A DNA stretch of 64,000 nt from Lysinibacillus xylanilyticus (lineage in GTDB: Bacteria > Bacillota > Bacilli > Bacillales_A > Planococcaceae). The position numbers and the translations under genes are program-made. Where the stretch lies: the NCBI RefSeq assembly GCF_001708185.1, contig NZ_MDDN01000003.1, positions 310,001 to 374,000 of the forward strand, written 5' to 3'. Below the pieces are notes generated by a model. It was not told the DNA's origin. It saw nothing but the letters and a program-made list of their open reading frames with translations, and made no database searches. Positions 9,651 to 17,604 of this stretch are shown here, in pieces; the stretch's first letter is position 1; each line of letters opens with the position of its first letter.

Positions 9651-9717
9651 ATGATAACGCATTAATATTCATAAGTAAATTACATTAATATTATCTTTTT
9701 CAATAAGTAATTCTTAT
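9651..9717 (-). promoter_or_regulatory. acnA promoter with CcpC-type dyad and half-site
   Basis: Read on the minus strand, TTTACT (9679-9674) and TATCAT (9656-9651) are spaced by 17 bases and form a sigma-A type promoter, with a start point expected near 9644. Upstream sits ATAA-GTAATTC-TTAT (9703-9717), an exact ATAA-N7-TTAT dyad, and a half-site ATAA (9671-9674) overlaps the -35. The dyad centre and half-site are 39 bases apart, at about -66 and -27. This is the arrangement known for CcpC (citrate-responsive LysR repressor) at Bacillus subtilis citB. The ccpC gene is not in the window. Confidence 0.7.
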
Positions 9718-10128
9718 GACCTTAATTTCTAATCTAATGCATTTGATTTTTAGTTGTGCATAATATGAAGGTTTTGCTGAAAGGATATTTTTATACATTT
9801 GAATGTGAATGTTTTTAACTGGAGTTTCTGAATGGACCGTCTATTTTACGGGTTCTTTGTTAATTATTTTACTACGACGATCATTAAAATTCCATCCTAG
9901 CAAGATTTATTTTGAATACCCACATAACCAGCGCCGCTCGTTACACATATTATCAAAAAACACGAATCAATGATTTCAGAATGTCACTAGGTTAATATAC
10001 CTTTTGTATATTTGATGATAAAAAAATATCGGTTGTTTTCAATTAGAAACTAGGCTTAGTATATGTTTCTTCTCACGGACTCCAGATTTATCTTAAATTA
10101 TTCTTCCTTTAAACCACTCACATTTCCC
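9718..10128. other. Gene-free AT-rich stretch
   Basis: About 400 bases between the acnA regulatory region and the conserved leader of the next gene. No frame with a ribosome site, no strong hairpin and no recognisable gene relic was seen. Confidence 0.5.
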
Positions 10129-10243
10129 TTTAATTTATAACAAATTGATTAATATGACTAAAGCAATTCAATAGAGTTTGAATACTATAAAAATGTAATC
10201 TGCAGATTATAAAACTTTGATTTGGCAAGGAGGTGAATTTCAA
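10129..10243 (+). promoter_or_regulatory. Conserved leader of small beta-rich gene, copy 1
   Basis: This ~115-base segment is nearly identical to 35185-35300 in front of the paralogous gene. Shared blocks are CAATAGAGTTTGAATA, TGTAATCTGCAGATTATAAA and GCAAGGAGGTGAATTTCAA. Conservation across a non-coding leader suggests a shared promoter or a recent duplication. No sigma-factor box could be assigned with confidence. Confidence 0.6.
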
Positions 10244-10585
10244 ATGCCTTTAACTACTGGTCCAATTGAAAACACAGGAAATCTACCAGCTGATGCTGCT
10301 AGCGTTCGTATTAAAGTCCTCAATCTCACTGGAGGCTTACTTTCCGGATTCATCAGAGTTTTTAGACTGAACGGTACTAGACAATTACTATCAACGACTG
10401 CTTTTAATGTAGGTGCTAATTCTTCTACTTTTATAAATGCAAGCGTAGGAAACGCGGCTCAATATGAAGTTGAAATTGCTCCAAATCAACCTGGCGGATT
10501 ATATAGCGTTTACGGATTAACAGCTTCAGGTGTTATCATTACTGCCCAAAGAGTAGTGAACTCAGAGTTAACACAGATTCTTTAA
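10244..10585 (+). CDS. Small beta-rich protein, paralog A
   Basis: A 113-residue protein of unrecognised family, starting MPLTTGPIENTGN and ending TAQRVVNSELTQIL. It lacks cysteine, signal peptide and membrane helix, and is rich in S, T, N, G, V and I with alternating hydrophobic residues, suggesting a compact beta-sandwich. GGAGGTGAATTTCAA precedes ATG 10244. It has a close paralog at 35301-35642; most changes are in residues 15-25 and 60-75 while both ends are conserved. Spore-surface or exported assembly proteins of Bacillales can look like this, but no function is claimed. Confidence 0.8.
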   Translation: MPLTTGPIENTGNLPADAASVRIKVLNLTGGLLSGFIRVFRLNGTRQLLSTTAFNVGANSSTFINASVGNAAQYEVEIAPNQPGGLYSVYGLTASGVIITAQRVVNSELTQIL

Positions 10586-10596
10586 CTTTAAAAGCA

Positions 10597-10615
10597 GATC
10601 TTAACGGTTAAGATC
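10597..10615. terminator. Short perfect palindrome after paralog A
   Basis: GATCTTAAC-G-GTTAAGATC, a 9-base stem directly after the gene; no T run follows, so termination is uncertain. Confidence 0.4.
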
Positions 10616-10654
10616 GTCCAACAAGTCTCTTTTAAAATAATTTGTGTGACATTA

Positions 10655-10694
10655 AAAAGGCAGAAATGTTGTTAAATCAACGTTTCTGCCTTTC
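10655..10694. terminator. Hairpin between convergent genes
   Basis: AAAGGCAGAAA and TTTCTGCCTTT form an 11-base stem, extended inside by GTTG/CAAC. It separates paralog A from the convergent small membrane gene and could serve both. Confidence 0.65.
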
Positions 10695-10747
10695 CCTATT
10701 TACTGTTCCTTAGCAAAAATCCTCTTTTAGGACAGCCCTTTTTTAAA

Positions 10748-10963
10748 TTAGACTATTCTCACAATGATTTGAATTATATGTGAAATAATAATTAAACAAC
10801 CTAAAACAATACAACCTGTTGCTACCGTACTCTTTTTATCATTTTTTTGCTTTACAAGACCAAAAATGATCAAGCTTAATCCAATCATTATAGATACTAT
10901 TGATAAAATTATAAAAAACGGAGTACTAAATGATGGATTGAAAAAAATACTTTCTAATTGCAT
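10748..10963 (-). CDS. Small two-helix membrane protein
   Basis: About 71 residues, mostly hydrophobic: helix 1 at about residues 16-37 (FFIILSIVSIMIGLSLIIFGLV), a short basic loop KQKNDKKS, and helix 2 at about 46-70. AAGGAGA lies 8-9 bases before ATG 10963; an in-frame GTG one codon earlier is possible. No family recognised. One of three small two- or three-helix membrane genes on this strand between 10.7 and 11.8 kb. Confidence 0.6.
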   Translation of the reverse strand: MQLESIFFNPSFSTPFFIILSIVSIMIGLSLIIFGLVKQKNDKKSTVATGCIVLGCLIIISHIIQIIVRIV

Positions 10964-11042
10964 CACAATCTCTCCTTAAAGTTAGATTTGATAAATGACT
11001 GCCCATTTGCACCTTCCTTTGATTGTCCGTACTTCAAGTTAA

Positions 11043-11157
11043 ATCGCACCCTCTTTTTCAATAGTACGAATGCGATAATCGACCTTTTACATACCAACCA
11101 AAATCAAAATTTCTTCAATCCCTGCTTTAGTTGCTGTAACATGTCTCTCCTCTTCCA
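11043..11157 (-). pseudogene. Possible relic of a small gene
   Basis: The minus strand shows MEEERHVTATKAGIEEILIL then a stop, followed almost at once by KVDYRIRTIEKEGAI and a stop in the next reading block. The latter reads like a genuine protein C-terminus. Together they suggest a decayed small gene; evidence is weak. Confidence 0.25.
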
Positions 11158-11167
11158 TATAGTCATC

Positions 11168-11392
11168 TCACTGCACGGTCATTAAAGTAAGTATTGGTAA
11201 ACCATCACTATGCTTGTATTCACCCAATAATATATGGAAAAACATAACAGCTAAAAAAATGATAAATGCGAATTTCAAGAGTATATTCATGAATGCTAAA
11301 TATTTTGTAACCTTCAGTCCCATCCCAACTGTAGATCCTAATGCCATAAAGCTGGATGCAAGGGAAATGACTACAACCATTAGTTTAAGCAC
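11168..11392 (-). CDS. Small membrane protein
   Basis: About 74 residues with hydrophobic helices at about 4-25 and 35-58 and a hydrophilic tail GEYKHSDGLPIL. GTG 11392 is preferred because AAAGGAGAG lies about 8 bases upstream; ATG 11380 is an alternative. No family recognised. Confidence 0.5.
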   Translation of the reverse strand: MLKLMVVVISLASSFMALGSTVGMGLKVTKYLAFMNILLKFAFIIFLAVMFFHILLGEYKHSDGLPILTLMTVQ

Positions 11393-11494
11393 GGATTCGC
11401 TCTCCTTTCATTATGTACTTTAATAGTACGAATCTATTTTCTCTTTTTTCTTACTCATTCCTTACAAATTTATTAATTTTAAAGATGAATACAT

Positions 11495-11530
11495 AAAAAA
11501 GACCAGGATCTCATTTAGAGAATCCTGATC
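11495..11530 (-). terminator. Rho-independent terminator of DUF3955-like gene
   Basis: On the minus strand GATCAGGATTCTC / GAGATCCTGGTC pairs with one mismatch and is followed by six T. Confidence 0.75.
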
Positions 11531-11586
11531 ATTTCAATTTAAAGATATTTTATAGTTGGTAGCCTGCTATAGAAGAATTCATTATA

Positions 11587-11805
11587 TTAGTTTAAAACTT
11601 GTGTTTTCTTAAACATTGAAATCATCGCCACTCCTCCTAATGACACAATCCCTAAGAAAACTAATAAATATCCAATTGGAATCAAGAAGAAAGGTTCTTC
11701 TAAAGTGCCATCAGCAGCTACATTACCTCCAATGATTGCCTTTGCAAGCAAGCAGATTACTCCTAAAAGAATTGGTGTAGATGCAATTACATATTTTATT
11801 TTCAT
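11587..11805 (-). CDS. DUF3955-like small membrane protein
   Basis: 72 residues with two helices. The segment DGTLEEPFFLIPIGYLLVFLGI matches my recollection of the DUF3955 family of Bacillales (EPFFLIPIGYLF-type core). ATG 11805 is chosen because TGGAGG precedes it; the frame is open 15 bases further. Function unknown. Its own terminator follows. Confidence 0.65.
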   Translation of the reverse strand: MKIKYVIASTPILLGVICLLAKAIIGGNVAADGTLEEPFFLIPIGYLLVFLGIVSLGGVAMISMFKKTQVLN

Positions 11806-12386
11806 AATATATTCCTCCATTAAAGTTAGTTTATTTTCTAACGACTTATTTGTTTTATCCTGTTTTAATTTTGAATCGAAAAATCATACTAATGTGCAAA
11901 ACACAATTATAAATTTCAACCAATTTGACAATTCTTACTGTTTCATGCCCCACCGCTTTCTCAACTTTCTATAAACATAATATCCAAACTCTAATCCTTA
12001 GTCAATACTTTTTTATCGAAAAACAATAAATTATTATTGTTATGCATCACACTTAAAAATCATAGTTGGGCTAAAAGAATACTTCACCCTGGAAAAATGA
12101 AAACTTTGGAATCCTACTATTGAATATCAAGCAACAGACCATGTACATCGAATGGACAGTAATTCGTATGAATCTGATTAGTAGTAAAGGCTGTAGGTAT
12201 GTCCACAGTTGTAGAGTCCGTGGTCAAATAAGAACAAAGAAATTATTGATGATCGAATAATGCATGAAAAAATTCATAAAAACAACAGTATTAGCTCAAA
12301 TTATAAAAGGAAATATCTCAGGATAGCGCTAGTGCCATTTTTACGCAAAAAAAAAAGCACTTCATCACCTTCTATAGGAGGAAAAA
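11806..12386. other. Gene-free stretch before the nucleoside transporter
   Basis: About 580 AT-rich bases. Short frames such as 12260-12520 lack ribosome sites and overlap the transporter start. Only the TAGGAGG ribosome site at its right end has a clear role. Confidence 0.5.
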
Positions 12387-13640
12387 ATGAACATAAAATT
12401 ACGTCTAAAAATAATGATTTTTCTGCAGTTTTTTATTTGGGGATCGTGGCTTGTTACACTCGGCTCTTATATGATCAATACGTTGAATTTTACTGGCTCA
12501 CAAGTTGGAATTGTGTATAGTTCAATTGGTCTTGCTGCCATTTTTATGCCAAGTCTTATAGGCATTATTGCCGATCGTTGGGTAAAAGCAAATATTTTAT
12601 ATGGAATATTACATTTTCTCGGTGCGATTACCTTATTTGTCGCTGCTCAAATTTCAGATCCAACTTTCATGTTTTGGATCATGTTCTTTAACTCAATCGT
12701 TTATATGCCAACACTTGCCTTATCGAACACAATTTCTTATGTTAGCCTAGAAAAAGAAGGGTTTGATATTGTAAAGGACTTCCCACCTATTCGTGTCTAC
12801 GGGACAATTGGTTTTATACTTGCAATGTGGATTATCAGTCTTGCTAAACTTGAATTAAGTAATATTCAGCTTTTCATAGCTAGTGGAGCGTCGATGTTAC
12901 TTGCACTATACTCATTTTCTCTTCCAAATTGTCCAACTTCCAATGCAATAAAGGATAAGTCGTTGGTAAGCCTTTTGGGACTTGACGCTTTTATTCTTTT
13001 TAAACAAAAAAAAATGGCATTGTTTTTCCTTTTTTCAATGCTATTAGGTGTTGCACTTCAAATTGCAAATACATTTGGTGATCCTTTTTTACACGACTTC
13101 GCATTGAACCCAGAATATAAGGATAGCTTTGCTGTTAAATACCCAGCTATTTTATTATCAGTGTCACAAATTTCAGAAGTATTCTTTATTCTGACTATTC
13201 CTTTTTTCTTACGTAGATTTGGTATTAAGAAAGTAATACTTATTAGCATGGTTGCATGGACATTACGCTTTGCATTATTTGGATACGGAAGTCCAGTCGG
13301 TGTAGGATTCTTCTTGTTATTGTTATCGATGATCGTTTACGGATGTGCATTTGATTTCTTTAATATTTCGGGGGCCATTTTTGTAGAAAAAGAAGCCGAT
13401 CCTCGAATGCGGGCAAGCGCTCAAGGATTATTCAGCACAATGGTCAATGGAATCGGCGCCTATGTGGGGGCTATCTTTAGCGGAACAGTAGTTGACTATT
13501 TCACAGTTGACGGAGTAAGGAATTGGCAAAATATTTGGTTATTTTTCGGAGCCTATACGTTCGTTTTAGCCATAATTTTTGCGATCACATTTAAATATAC
13601 AAATGACAGCAATGAAATGAAAATTCAAAAAAGAATATAG
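12387..13640 (+). CDS. NupG-like nucleoside:proton symporter (MFS)
   Basis: 417 residues, twelve membrane helices, no long soluble loops. The text closely follows enterobacterial NupG/XapB: LKIMIFLQFFIWGSWLVTLGSYM at the start, DIVKDFPPIRVYGTIGFI in helix 5, FALFGYGSPVG, and YGCAFDFFNISGAIFVEKE with ASAQGLFSTMVNG near helix 10. These are nucleoside-H+ symporter hallmarks, so purine and pyrimidine nucleoside uptake is expected. GGAGG precedes ATG 12387. It stands alone; no nucleoside catabolic genes adjoin. The unusually close match to a proteobacterial/Bacteroidetes-type family suggests transfer. Confidence 0.88.
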   Translation: MNIKLRLKIMIFLQFFIWGSWLVTLGSYMINTLNFTGSQVGIVYSSIGLAAIFMPSLIGIIADRWVKANILYGILHFLGAITLFVAAQISDPTFMFWIMFFNSIVYMPTLALSNTISYVSLEKEGFDIVKDFPPIRVYGTIGFILAMWIISLAKLELSNIQLFIASGASMLLALYSFSLPNCPTSNAIKDKSLVSLLGLDAFILFKQKKMALFFLFSMLLGVALQIANTFGDPFLHDFALNPEYKDSFAVKYPAILLSVSQISEVFFILTIPFFLRRFGIKKVILISMVAWTLRFALFGYGSPVGVGFFLLLLSMIVYGCAFDFFNISGAIFVEKEADPRMRASAQGLFSTMVNGIGAYVGAIFSGTVVDYFTVDGVRNWQNIWLFFGAYTFVLAIIFAITFKYTNDSNEMKIQKRI

Positions 13641-13738
13641 ATTATGAATTGAATTCTTTTGTCTCTCTAACACCAATAATTTGTTCACTTTTCGAGATGT
13701 CAAGGATGTCACCACAATGCTTACTTTCAAGTACAAAT

Positions 13739-13773
13739 AAGAGCCTTACTGTTCATTGGTATAAGGCTCTTTT
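13739..13773. terminator. Bidirectional terminator
   Basis: AAGAGCCTTA / TAAGGCTCTTTT hairpin with a T run on the plus strand and an A run on the left, between the convergent transporter and VOC genes. Confidence 0.75.
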
Positions 13774-13828
13774 ACTTTAGTAGAAATACTTGCTACCTAC
13801 AGTTACTTCAGGATGCTGTTAAATGGCT

Positions 13829-14281
13829 TTAACGCTTTCTCCACTCTCCAAAAGACATCATTTTAAATTCTTCATCAACATCTAATCTCAATGGTGTAAT
13901 TAATTCTAATGAATTCCCATCTGGGTCTGAGAAATAGATCGCAGCATGCGCATGAGGATTGTTTGGTAGTACTAGAGGTTGATGTTCGGAAGTAAAACCA
14001 AATTCTGTTCGAATTTCAATTCCAATTGAATTTAACCACCCTGCTACACGCTCAAGATCTTCTTCATCAATTTTAAACGCTATATGTCGGATTGATGGAT
14101 GGTATTTTAATTGGACACGATCACTTTCCCATAAACCTAACCAGCTTTCACCTTTAACTATCCAAAAGAATGCAACTTTTCCTTTTTCATATGCAAGTTC
14201 TAACCCTAACTTTTTATAAAATACAATCGAGTTTTCTAGATTACTAACTGGTAGATGTGCTTCATATAAACCTTTAATCAT
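13829..14281 (-). CDS. VOC family (glyoxalase/dioxygenase-like) protein
   Basis: 150 residues forming one paired beta-alpha-beta-beta-beta VOC unit. Likely metal ligands are His9 (EAHLPVSNL), His67 (IRHIAFKI) and Glu126 (SDPDGNSLELI). The FYFSDPDGN-like motif before the last strand is characteristic. Relatives include fosfomycin/bleomycin resistance proteins and glyoxalases; the substrate is not evident. AGGAGAA precedes ATG 14281. Confidence 0.85.
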   Translation of the reverse strand: MIKGLYEAHLPVSNLENSIVFYKKLGLELAYEKGKVAFFWIVKGESWLGLWESDRVQLKYHPSIRHIAFKIDEEDLERVAGWLNSIGIEIRTEFGFTSEHQPLVLPNNPHAHAAIYFSDPDGNSLELITPLRLDVDEEFKMMSFGEWRKR

Positions 14282-14347
14282 TTTCTATATTCTCCTATTT
14301 CATCTCTATTAATGAAATAAATATATTAAAAACACTTTCCATTTACA

Positions 14348-14650
14348 TCAATCTTTAGTCTGAACCTTTAAAAATCCTATTAAAACAGAAAAAATGCCAA
14401 CTAATACATAAATCAAACTATTGAAAAAAACTATAATAGTGAAAAACATACTAATATAAGTAAAATCGTCACCGATACTAAAAATACTTGAGATTAATTT
14501 AACGAAAGATAGGAAAACAACTGGTATCAAAATTGCACCGAATAATCCAATACGTATCAATGAAATATTTTTTAATTTATAGAAATATAAAAACACACCA
14601 TTAATTAAAAAAATTAAAAATAAAAAAAATCCAGCTATAGATATATCCAT
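14348..14650 (-). CDS. Small three-helix membrane protein
   Basis: About 100 residues; hydrophobic segments at about 5-25, 33-55 and 65-95. Start ATG 14650 is uncertain because the GGAGG is about 14 bases upstream, and the longer TTG start overlaps that site. It lies 30 bases downstream of the phosphotransferase gene and is probably co-transcribed. No family recognised. Confidence 0.5.
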   Translation of the reverse strand: MDISIAGFFLFLIFLINGVFLYFYKLKNISLIRIGLFGAILIPVVFLSFVKLISSIFSIGDDFTYISMFFTIIVFFNSLIYVLVGIFSVLIGFLKVQTKD

Positions 14651-14680
14651 AATTAAACAAACGACCTCCAAAATTTAGCG

Positions 14681-15475
14681 TCAAAAGAACTCATATAATC
14701 CATTAACAAAATAATCATATATTTTGTCATCAATAATATTTTCACCATACCCTTCAAAAAAGATTTGTTTTTCGATTTCGTTTTCAAAGACATTTGGCTT
14801 TGGTCGAATCGCTAGTGAGACATCATATCTTGGATCTCCATATGCTCCACTCCCCCAATCAATCACACCTTTGATTTTCCCGTTGGAAACCAATACGTTA
14901 TCAATTGTAAAGTCTCCGTGAATGAACGTCTGCATATAATGATCTGGTCTATTCTTTATAACCTGTTCCAATAACTCCTTCGTTCCATCTACTTCATTAT
15001 TCATAAGATGATTGTGTGCTTGACTTATCATTTGCTCAAGCCAGTTTTTATTAGAAATTAGTTCCTTCGGGCAAGGCGTTGAATGAATATCAGCTAAGAG
15101 TTTGCCAAAGTTAAATATTATTTCTTGCCTAGTTTCCTTATTTTTCTCATCTTTTAAAGCAAGTCGGATCGTATCACCCTGTAAGTACTCAAAAAGTGCC
15201 CAACTTTGACTATTTTGCTTTTGTTCAACAAATAGCTTTACTTTCGGAATAAGTAGTTTTGTTTCCTTGGCCAAGCAGTTTAGTACTGAAACCTCTCTTT
15301 TTAACAAAGAACAAAAACATTCACCTGTTGTTCTTTTGAGGACATAAGAGCCTTGATGATTGTGAATAATCCCAACATCCGAGGTGTATCCTTGTCTTGG
15401 AAACTTAATTGAGTTAATGATTTTTAGATATTCTCCTATTTCATCTGGTATTTCACCTATCTGTATTGGCTGCAA
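14681..15475 (-). CDS. Aminoglycoside phosphotransferase-like kinase
   Basis: 264 residues of the APH/choline-kinase fold. The catalytic loop is IHGDFTIDNVLV (about residue 190), followed by the metal-binding IDWGSGAYGDPRYDVSLAI; the nucleotide-binding lysine region is VLKRTTGE near residue 47. These are complete, so the enzyme is probably an active small-molecule kinase; whether the substrate is an antibiotic is unknown. A TTG start at 15475 is supported by GAGGAGGG six bases away. Confidence 0.82.
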   Translation of the reverse strand: MQPIQIGEIPDEIGEYLKIINSIKFPRQGYTSDVGIIHNHQGSYVLKRTTGECFCSLLKREVSVLNCLAKETKLLIPKVKLFVEQKQNSQSWALFEYLQGDTIRLALKDEKNKETRQEIIFNFGKLLADIHSTPCPKELISNKNWLEQMISQAHNHLMNNEVDGTKELLEQVIKNRPDHYMQTFIHGDFTIDNVLVSNGKIKGVIDWGSGAYGDPRYDVSLAIRPKPNVFENEIEKQIFFEGYGENIIDDKIYDYFVNGLYEFF

Positions 15476-15707
15476 TTAAAACCCTCCTCTGAAAAGACTT
15501 TAGTCAAATGTTTGTGGAAGTTACATTTTGCTCAGTCATGTTATTCAGCTTTCTATCTTTGTTTGTATTCTACGACTGATTCCCCCTGAAAAAATGAATA
15601 GACACTCAGATTGTTTTTCTATTATTATAAAAGATAACAACTAATTTTCGAGATAAAAATTGCACCTTAGAGAATATTTCATACACATTCGAGGGGAGAT
15701 TATTTAA

Positions 15708-16664
15708 ATGGGGAGAGTCCAACAACTTGCATCAAACTTTTATTGTATTGATACACATGATTTAAATCGGGAACAACGTACAAGCTCCTATTTGCTAATC
15801 GATGAAAAAATTGCATTAATTGAGACTTCTGCTAGTCCGTCTATACCCTATATAATAGAGGGTTTAGAGGAATTACATATTTCTCTAGAGGATATTCAAT
15901 ATGTAATTGTTACGCATATCCATTTAGACCATGCTGGAGGTGCGGGATTATTTTTACAAAGTTGTCCAAATGCTTCATTCGTTGTACATCCACGAGGTGT
16001 CTCTCATATGGTTGATCCTAGTCGTCTAATCGAAAGTGCAAAAAGTGTTTATACTGCCGAATTCGAACGTCTATTTGATCCAATTGTTCCTATCGATGCT
16101 GAACGTATTATAGAAATTGGACATGAGGAAGTACTGTCGTTAGGTCAACATCAGCTAACGTTTTATCATACGGAAGGACATGCAAAGCATCATGTTTCCA
16201 TGCTTTATTCTGCGACAAATGGTTTGTTTGTTGGAGATACAACAGGTGTACGTTACCCAGAGATGGACGGAGAGGCCATTGATTTAATCATTCCGTCCGC
16301 TTCACCAAATCAGTACGACCCAGATACAATGGAACAATCTATTCAGCTTTATGAGAAGCTCCATGCTACAGAATTGTATTTCGGTCATTACGGAGCGTAT
16401 AAAAATCCAGCTGAAGCTTATAGACAAGTGCGCTACTGGACACCGTTCTTTCTAGCAGAAGGGGAAAAGGCACTAACTGTCTCAAGTGATTTGAAAGAAC
16501 AAGTACAATTTTTAGATACTCGTTTAAAGAAGCTTTTACACAACTACTTACAGGAAAATGGCATTGAAGAAAGTCATCCCGTTTATCAAAACATCCCACT
16601 CGATACAAATGTTTCGGCAATGGGGATTCTCGGTTACTTAGAGAAAAAGAATTCCAAAAATTAA
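15708..16664 (+). CDS. MBL-fold metallo-hydrolase
   Basis: 318 residues. The zinc motif is THIHLDHAGG (HxHxDH), with the further histidine in TEGHAKHHVS, the bridging aspartate in LFVGDTTGVR and the final histidine in LYFGHYGAY. This is a complete metallo-beta-lactamase fold with about 100 extra C-terminal residues, predicted helical. Substrate unknown. GAGGGGAG precedes ATG 15708, and a terminator follows at 16697. Confidence 0.87.
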   Translation: MGRVQQLASNFYCIDTHDLNREQRTSSYLLIDEKIALIETSASPSIPYIIEGLEELHISLEDIQYVIVTHIHLDHAGGAGLFLQSCPNASFVVHPRGVSHMVDPSRLIESAKSVYTAEFERLFDPIVPIDAERIIEIGHEEVLSLGQHQLTFYHTEGHAKHHVSMLYSATNGLFVGDTTGVRYPEMDGEAIDLIIPSASPNQYDPDTMEQSIQLYEKLHATELYFGHYGAYKNPAEAYRQVRYWTPFFLAEGEKALTVSSDLKEQVQFLDTRLKKLLHNYLQENGIEESHPVYQNIPLDTNVSAMGILGYLEKKNSKN

Positions 16665-16696
16665 AGCATCGGCAGTGTTGTATTTTAGACTTACTT

Positions 16697-16724
16697 GGAG
16701 AGGAGTATTCCTCTCTGTTTTTTT
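16697..16724 (+). terminator. Rho-independent terminator
   Basis: GAGAGGAG-TATT-CCTCTCT followed by a T run, just after the metallo-hydrolase. Confidence 0.85.
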
Positions 16725-17223
16725 ATGTTCTTTTTTCTTGAATTGTTACGATATGTTTAATTTCAGTAGGCATGCAAGTAAGTTCTGATTTAAAGAACTC
16801 TGGGAATAGAAAGGCATCCTTAAGATTCGAAATAGGTAACCATTCTAATCTTTCTTCCATACCTTCACTGGTGTAGCTTTCACTTTTTACTTCGACTTCA
16901 CTTGATTTCATCAAATAAAAGAATGATATTTCATGAAATTGCGTTTCTCCATATGGACCACTTTGAACGGGGAAAAAGTTTTCATGAAGAAACACTAAAC
17001 GCTCAACTTCAAAATGCACTTTCGTTTCTTCAAAGCATTCGCGGATGATGGCTTCTTCCATCGTTTCCTGTAATTTTACTCTTCCCCCGACAGAATAGTA
17101 GTAAAGGTCACGACTATTTTTAACCATCAGCACGTTACCATCACGGAGAATTATTGCGCCCACCCTCATATTGAATACACCATCTTTAGTCGGGAATGTA
17201 ATGTCTTGCTTTTGTTTATCCAT
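16723..17223 (-). CDS. Nudix hydrolase
   Basis: 166 residues. The Nudix box is complete: GGRVKLQETMEEAIIRECFEE then TKV, with the REx2EE metal-binding core, at about residues 46-68. It hydrolyses a nucleoside-diphosphate-linked substrate, not identifiable here. The ribosome site is modest (AGGCAGGGA). An IS3-family relic lies immediately upstream and may have altered its promoter. Confidence 0.88.
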   Translation of the reverse strand: MDKQKQDITFPTKDGVFNMRVGAIILRDGNVLMVKNSRDLYYYSVGGRVKLQETMEEAIIRECFEETKVHFEVERLVFLHENFFPVQSGPYGETQFHEISFFYLMKSSEVEVKSESYTSEGMEERLEWLPISNLKDAFLFPEFFKSELTCMPTEIKHIVTIQEKRT

Positions 17224-17259
17224 CTAAATCCCTGCCTTTCAAATGTTAGCATTATCACT

Positions 17260-17388
17260 CTATATAGCCATCTTTTCTCGATATTGAACTGGACTACATT
17301 TGAGTTTATTCTTGATACGCTTACCGTTGTAGTAGTGAATATATCCATTAACAGCGAGCTTTAAATATTCAAAACTAGAGTAAGCTTC
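17260..17388 (-). pseudogene. IS3-family transposase C-terminal relic
   Basis: The minus strand reads NGYIHYYNGKRIKNKLK then CSPVQYREKMAI and a stop. This is the C-terminal end of an IS3/IS150-group OrfB integrase (YIxYYNxxRIxxKLxxxSPxxYR). Only about 43 codons remain; neither the DDE core nor clear inverted repeats are present. The rest of 17389-17604 holds nothing recognisable. Confidence 0.75.
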
Positions 17389-17604
17389 CCTCCCTCACCT
17401 ATAAATAAGCATAGATTACACTCTATTTAATAACTTCTCATATTTTACCATACAAAAACGCCATTCATTAAAGTGCAAGACGAATATGCATACAATCTTT
17501 TTATTAAGATGCAGAACAGCTTTGTTAATATCTAAAAGGTATTGTTTTAATCATGATCGAATATAGAAAATATAGGTAATTTAAATAAATACGGGGTGAG
17601 TTAA

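Noticed and set aside
10748..11423. Plus-strand frames at 10958-11185 and 11214-11423
   Set aside because: Antisense to small membrane genes that have proper ribosome sites.
12260..12520. 86-codon frame before the nucleoside transporter
   Set aside because: Overlaps the transporter start in another frame and has no ribosome site.
17166..17348. 60-codon minus-strand frame overlapping the Nudix start
   Set aside because: Runs out of frame through the IS3 relic; the relic frame itself has clear homology.
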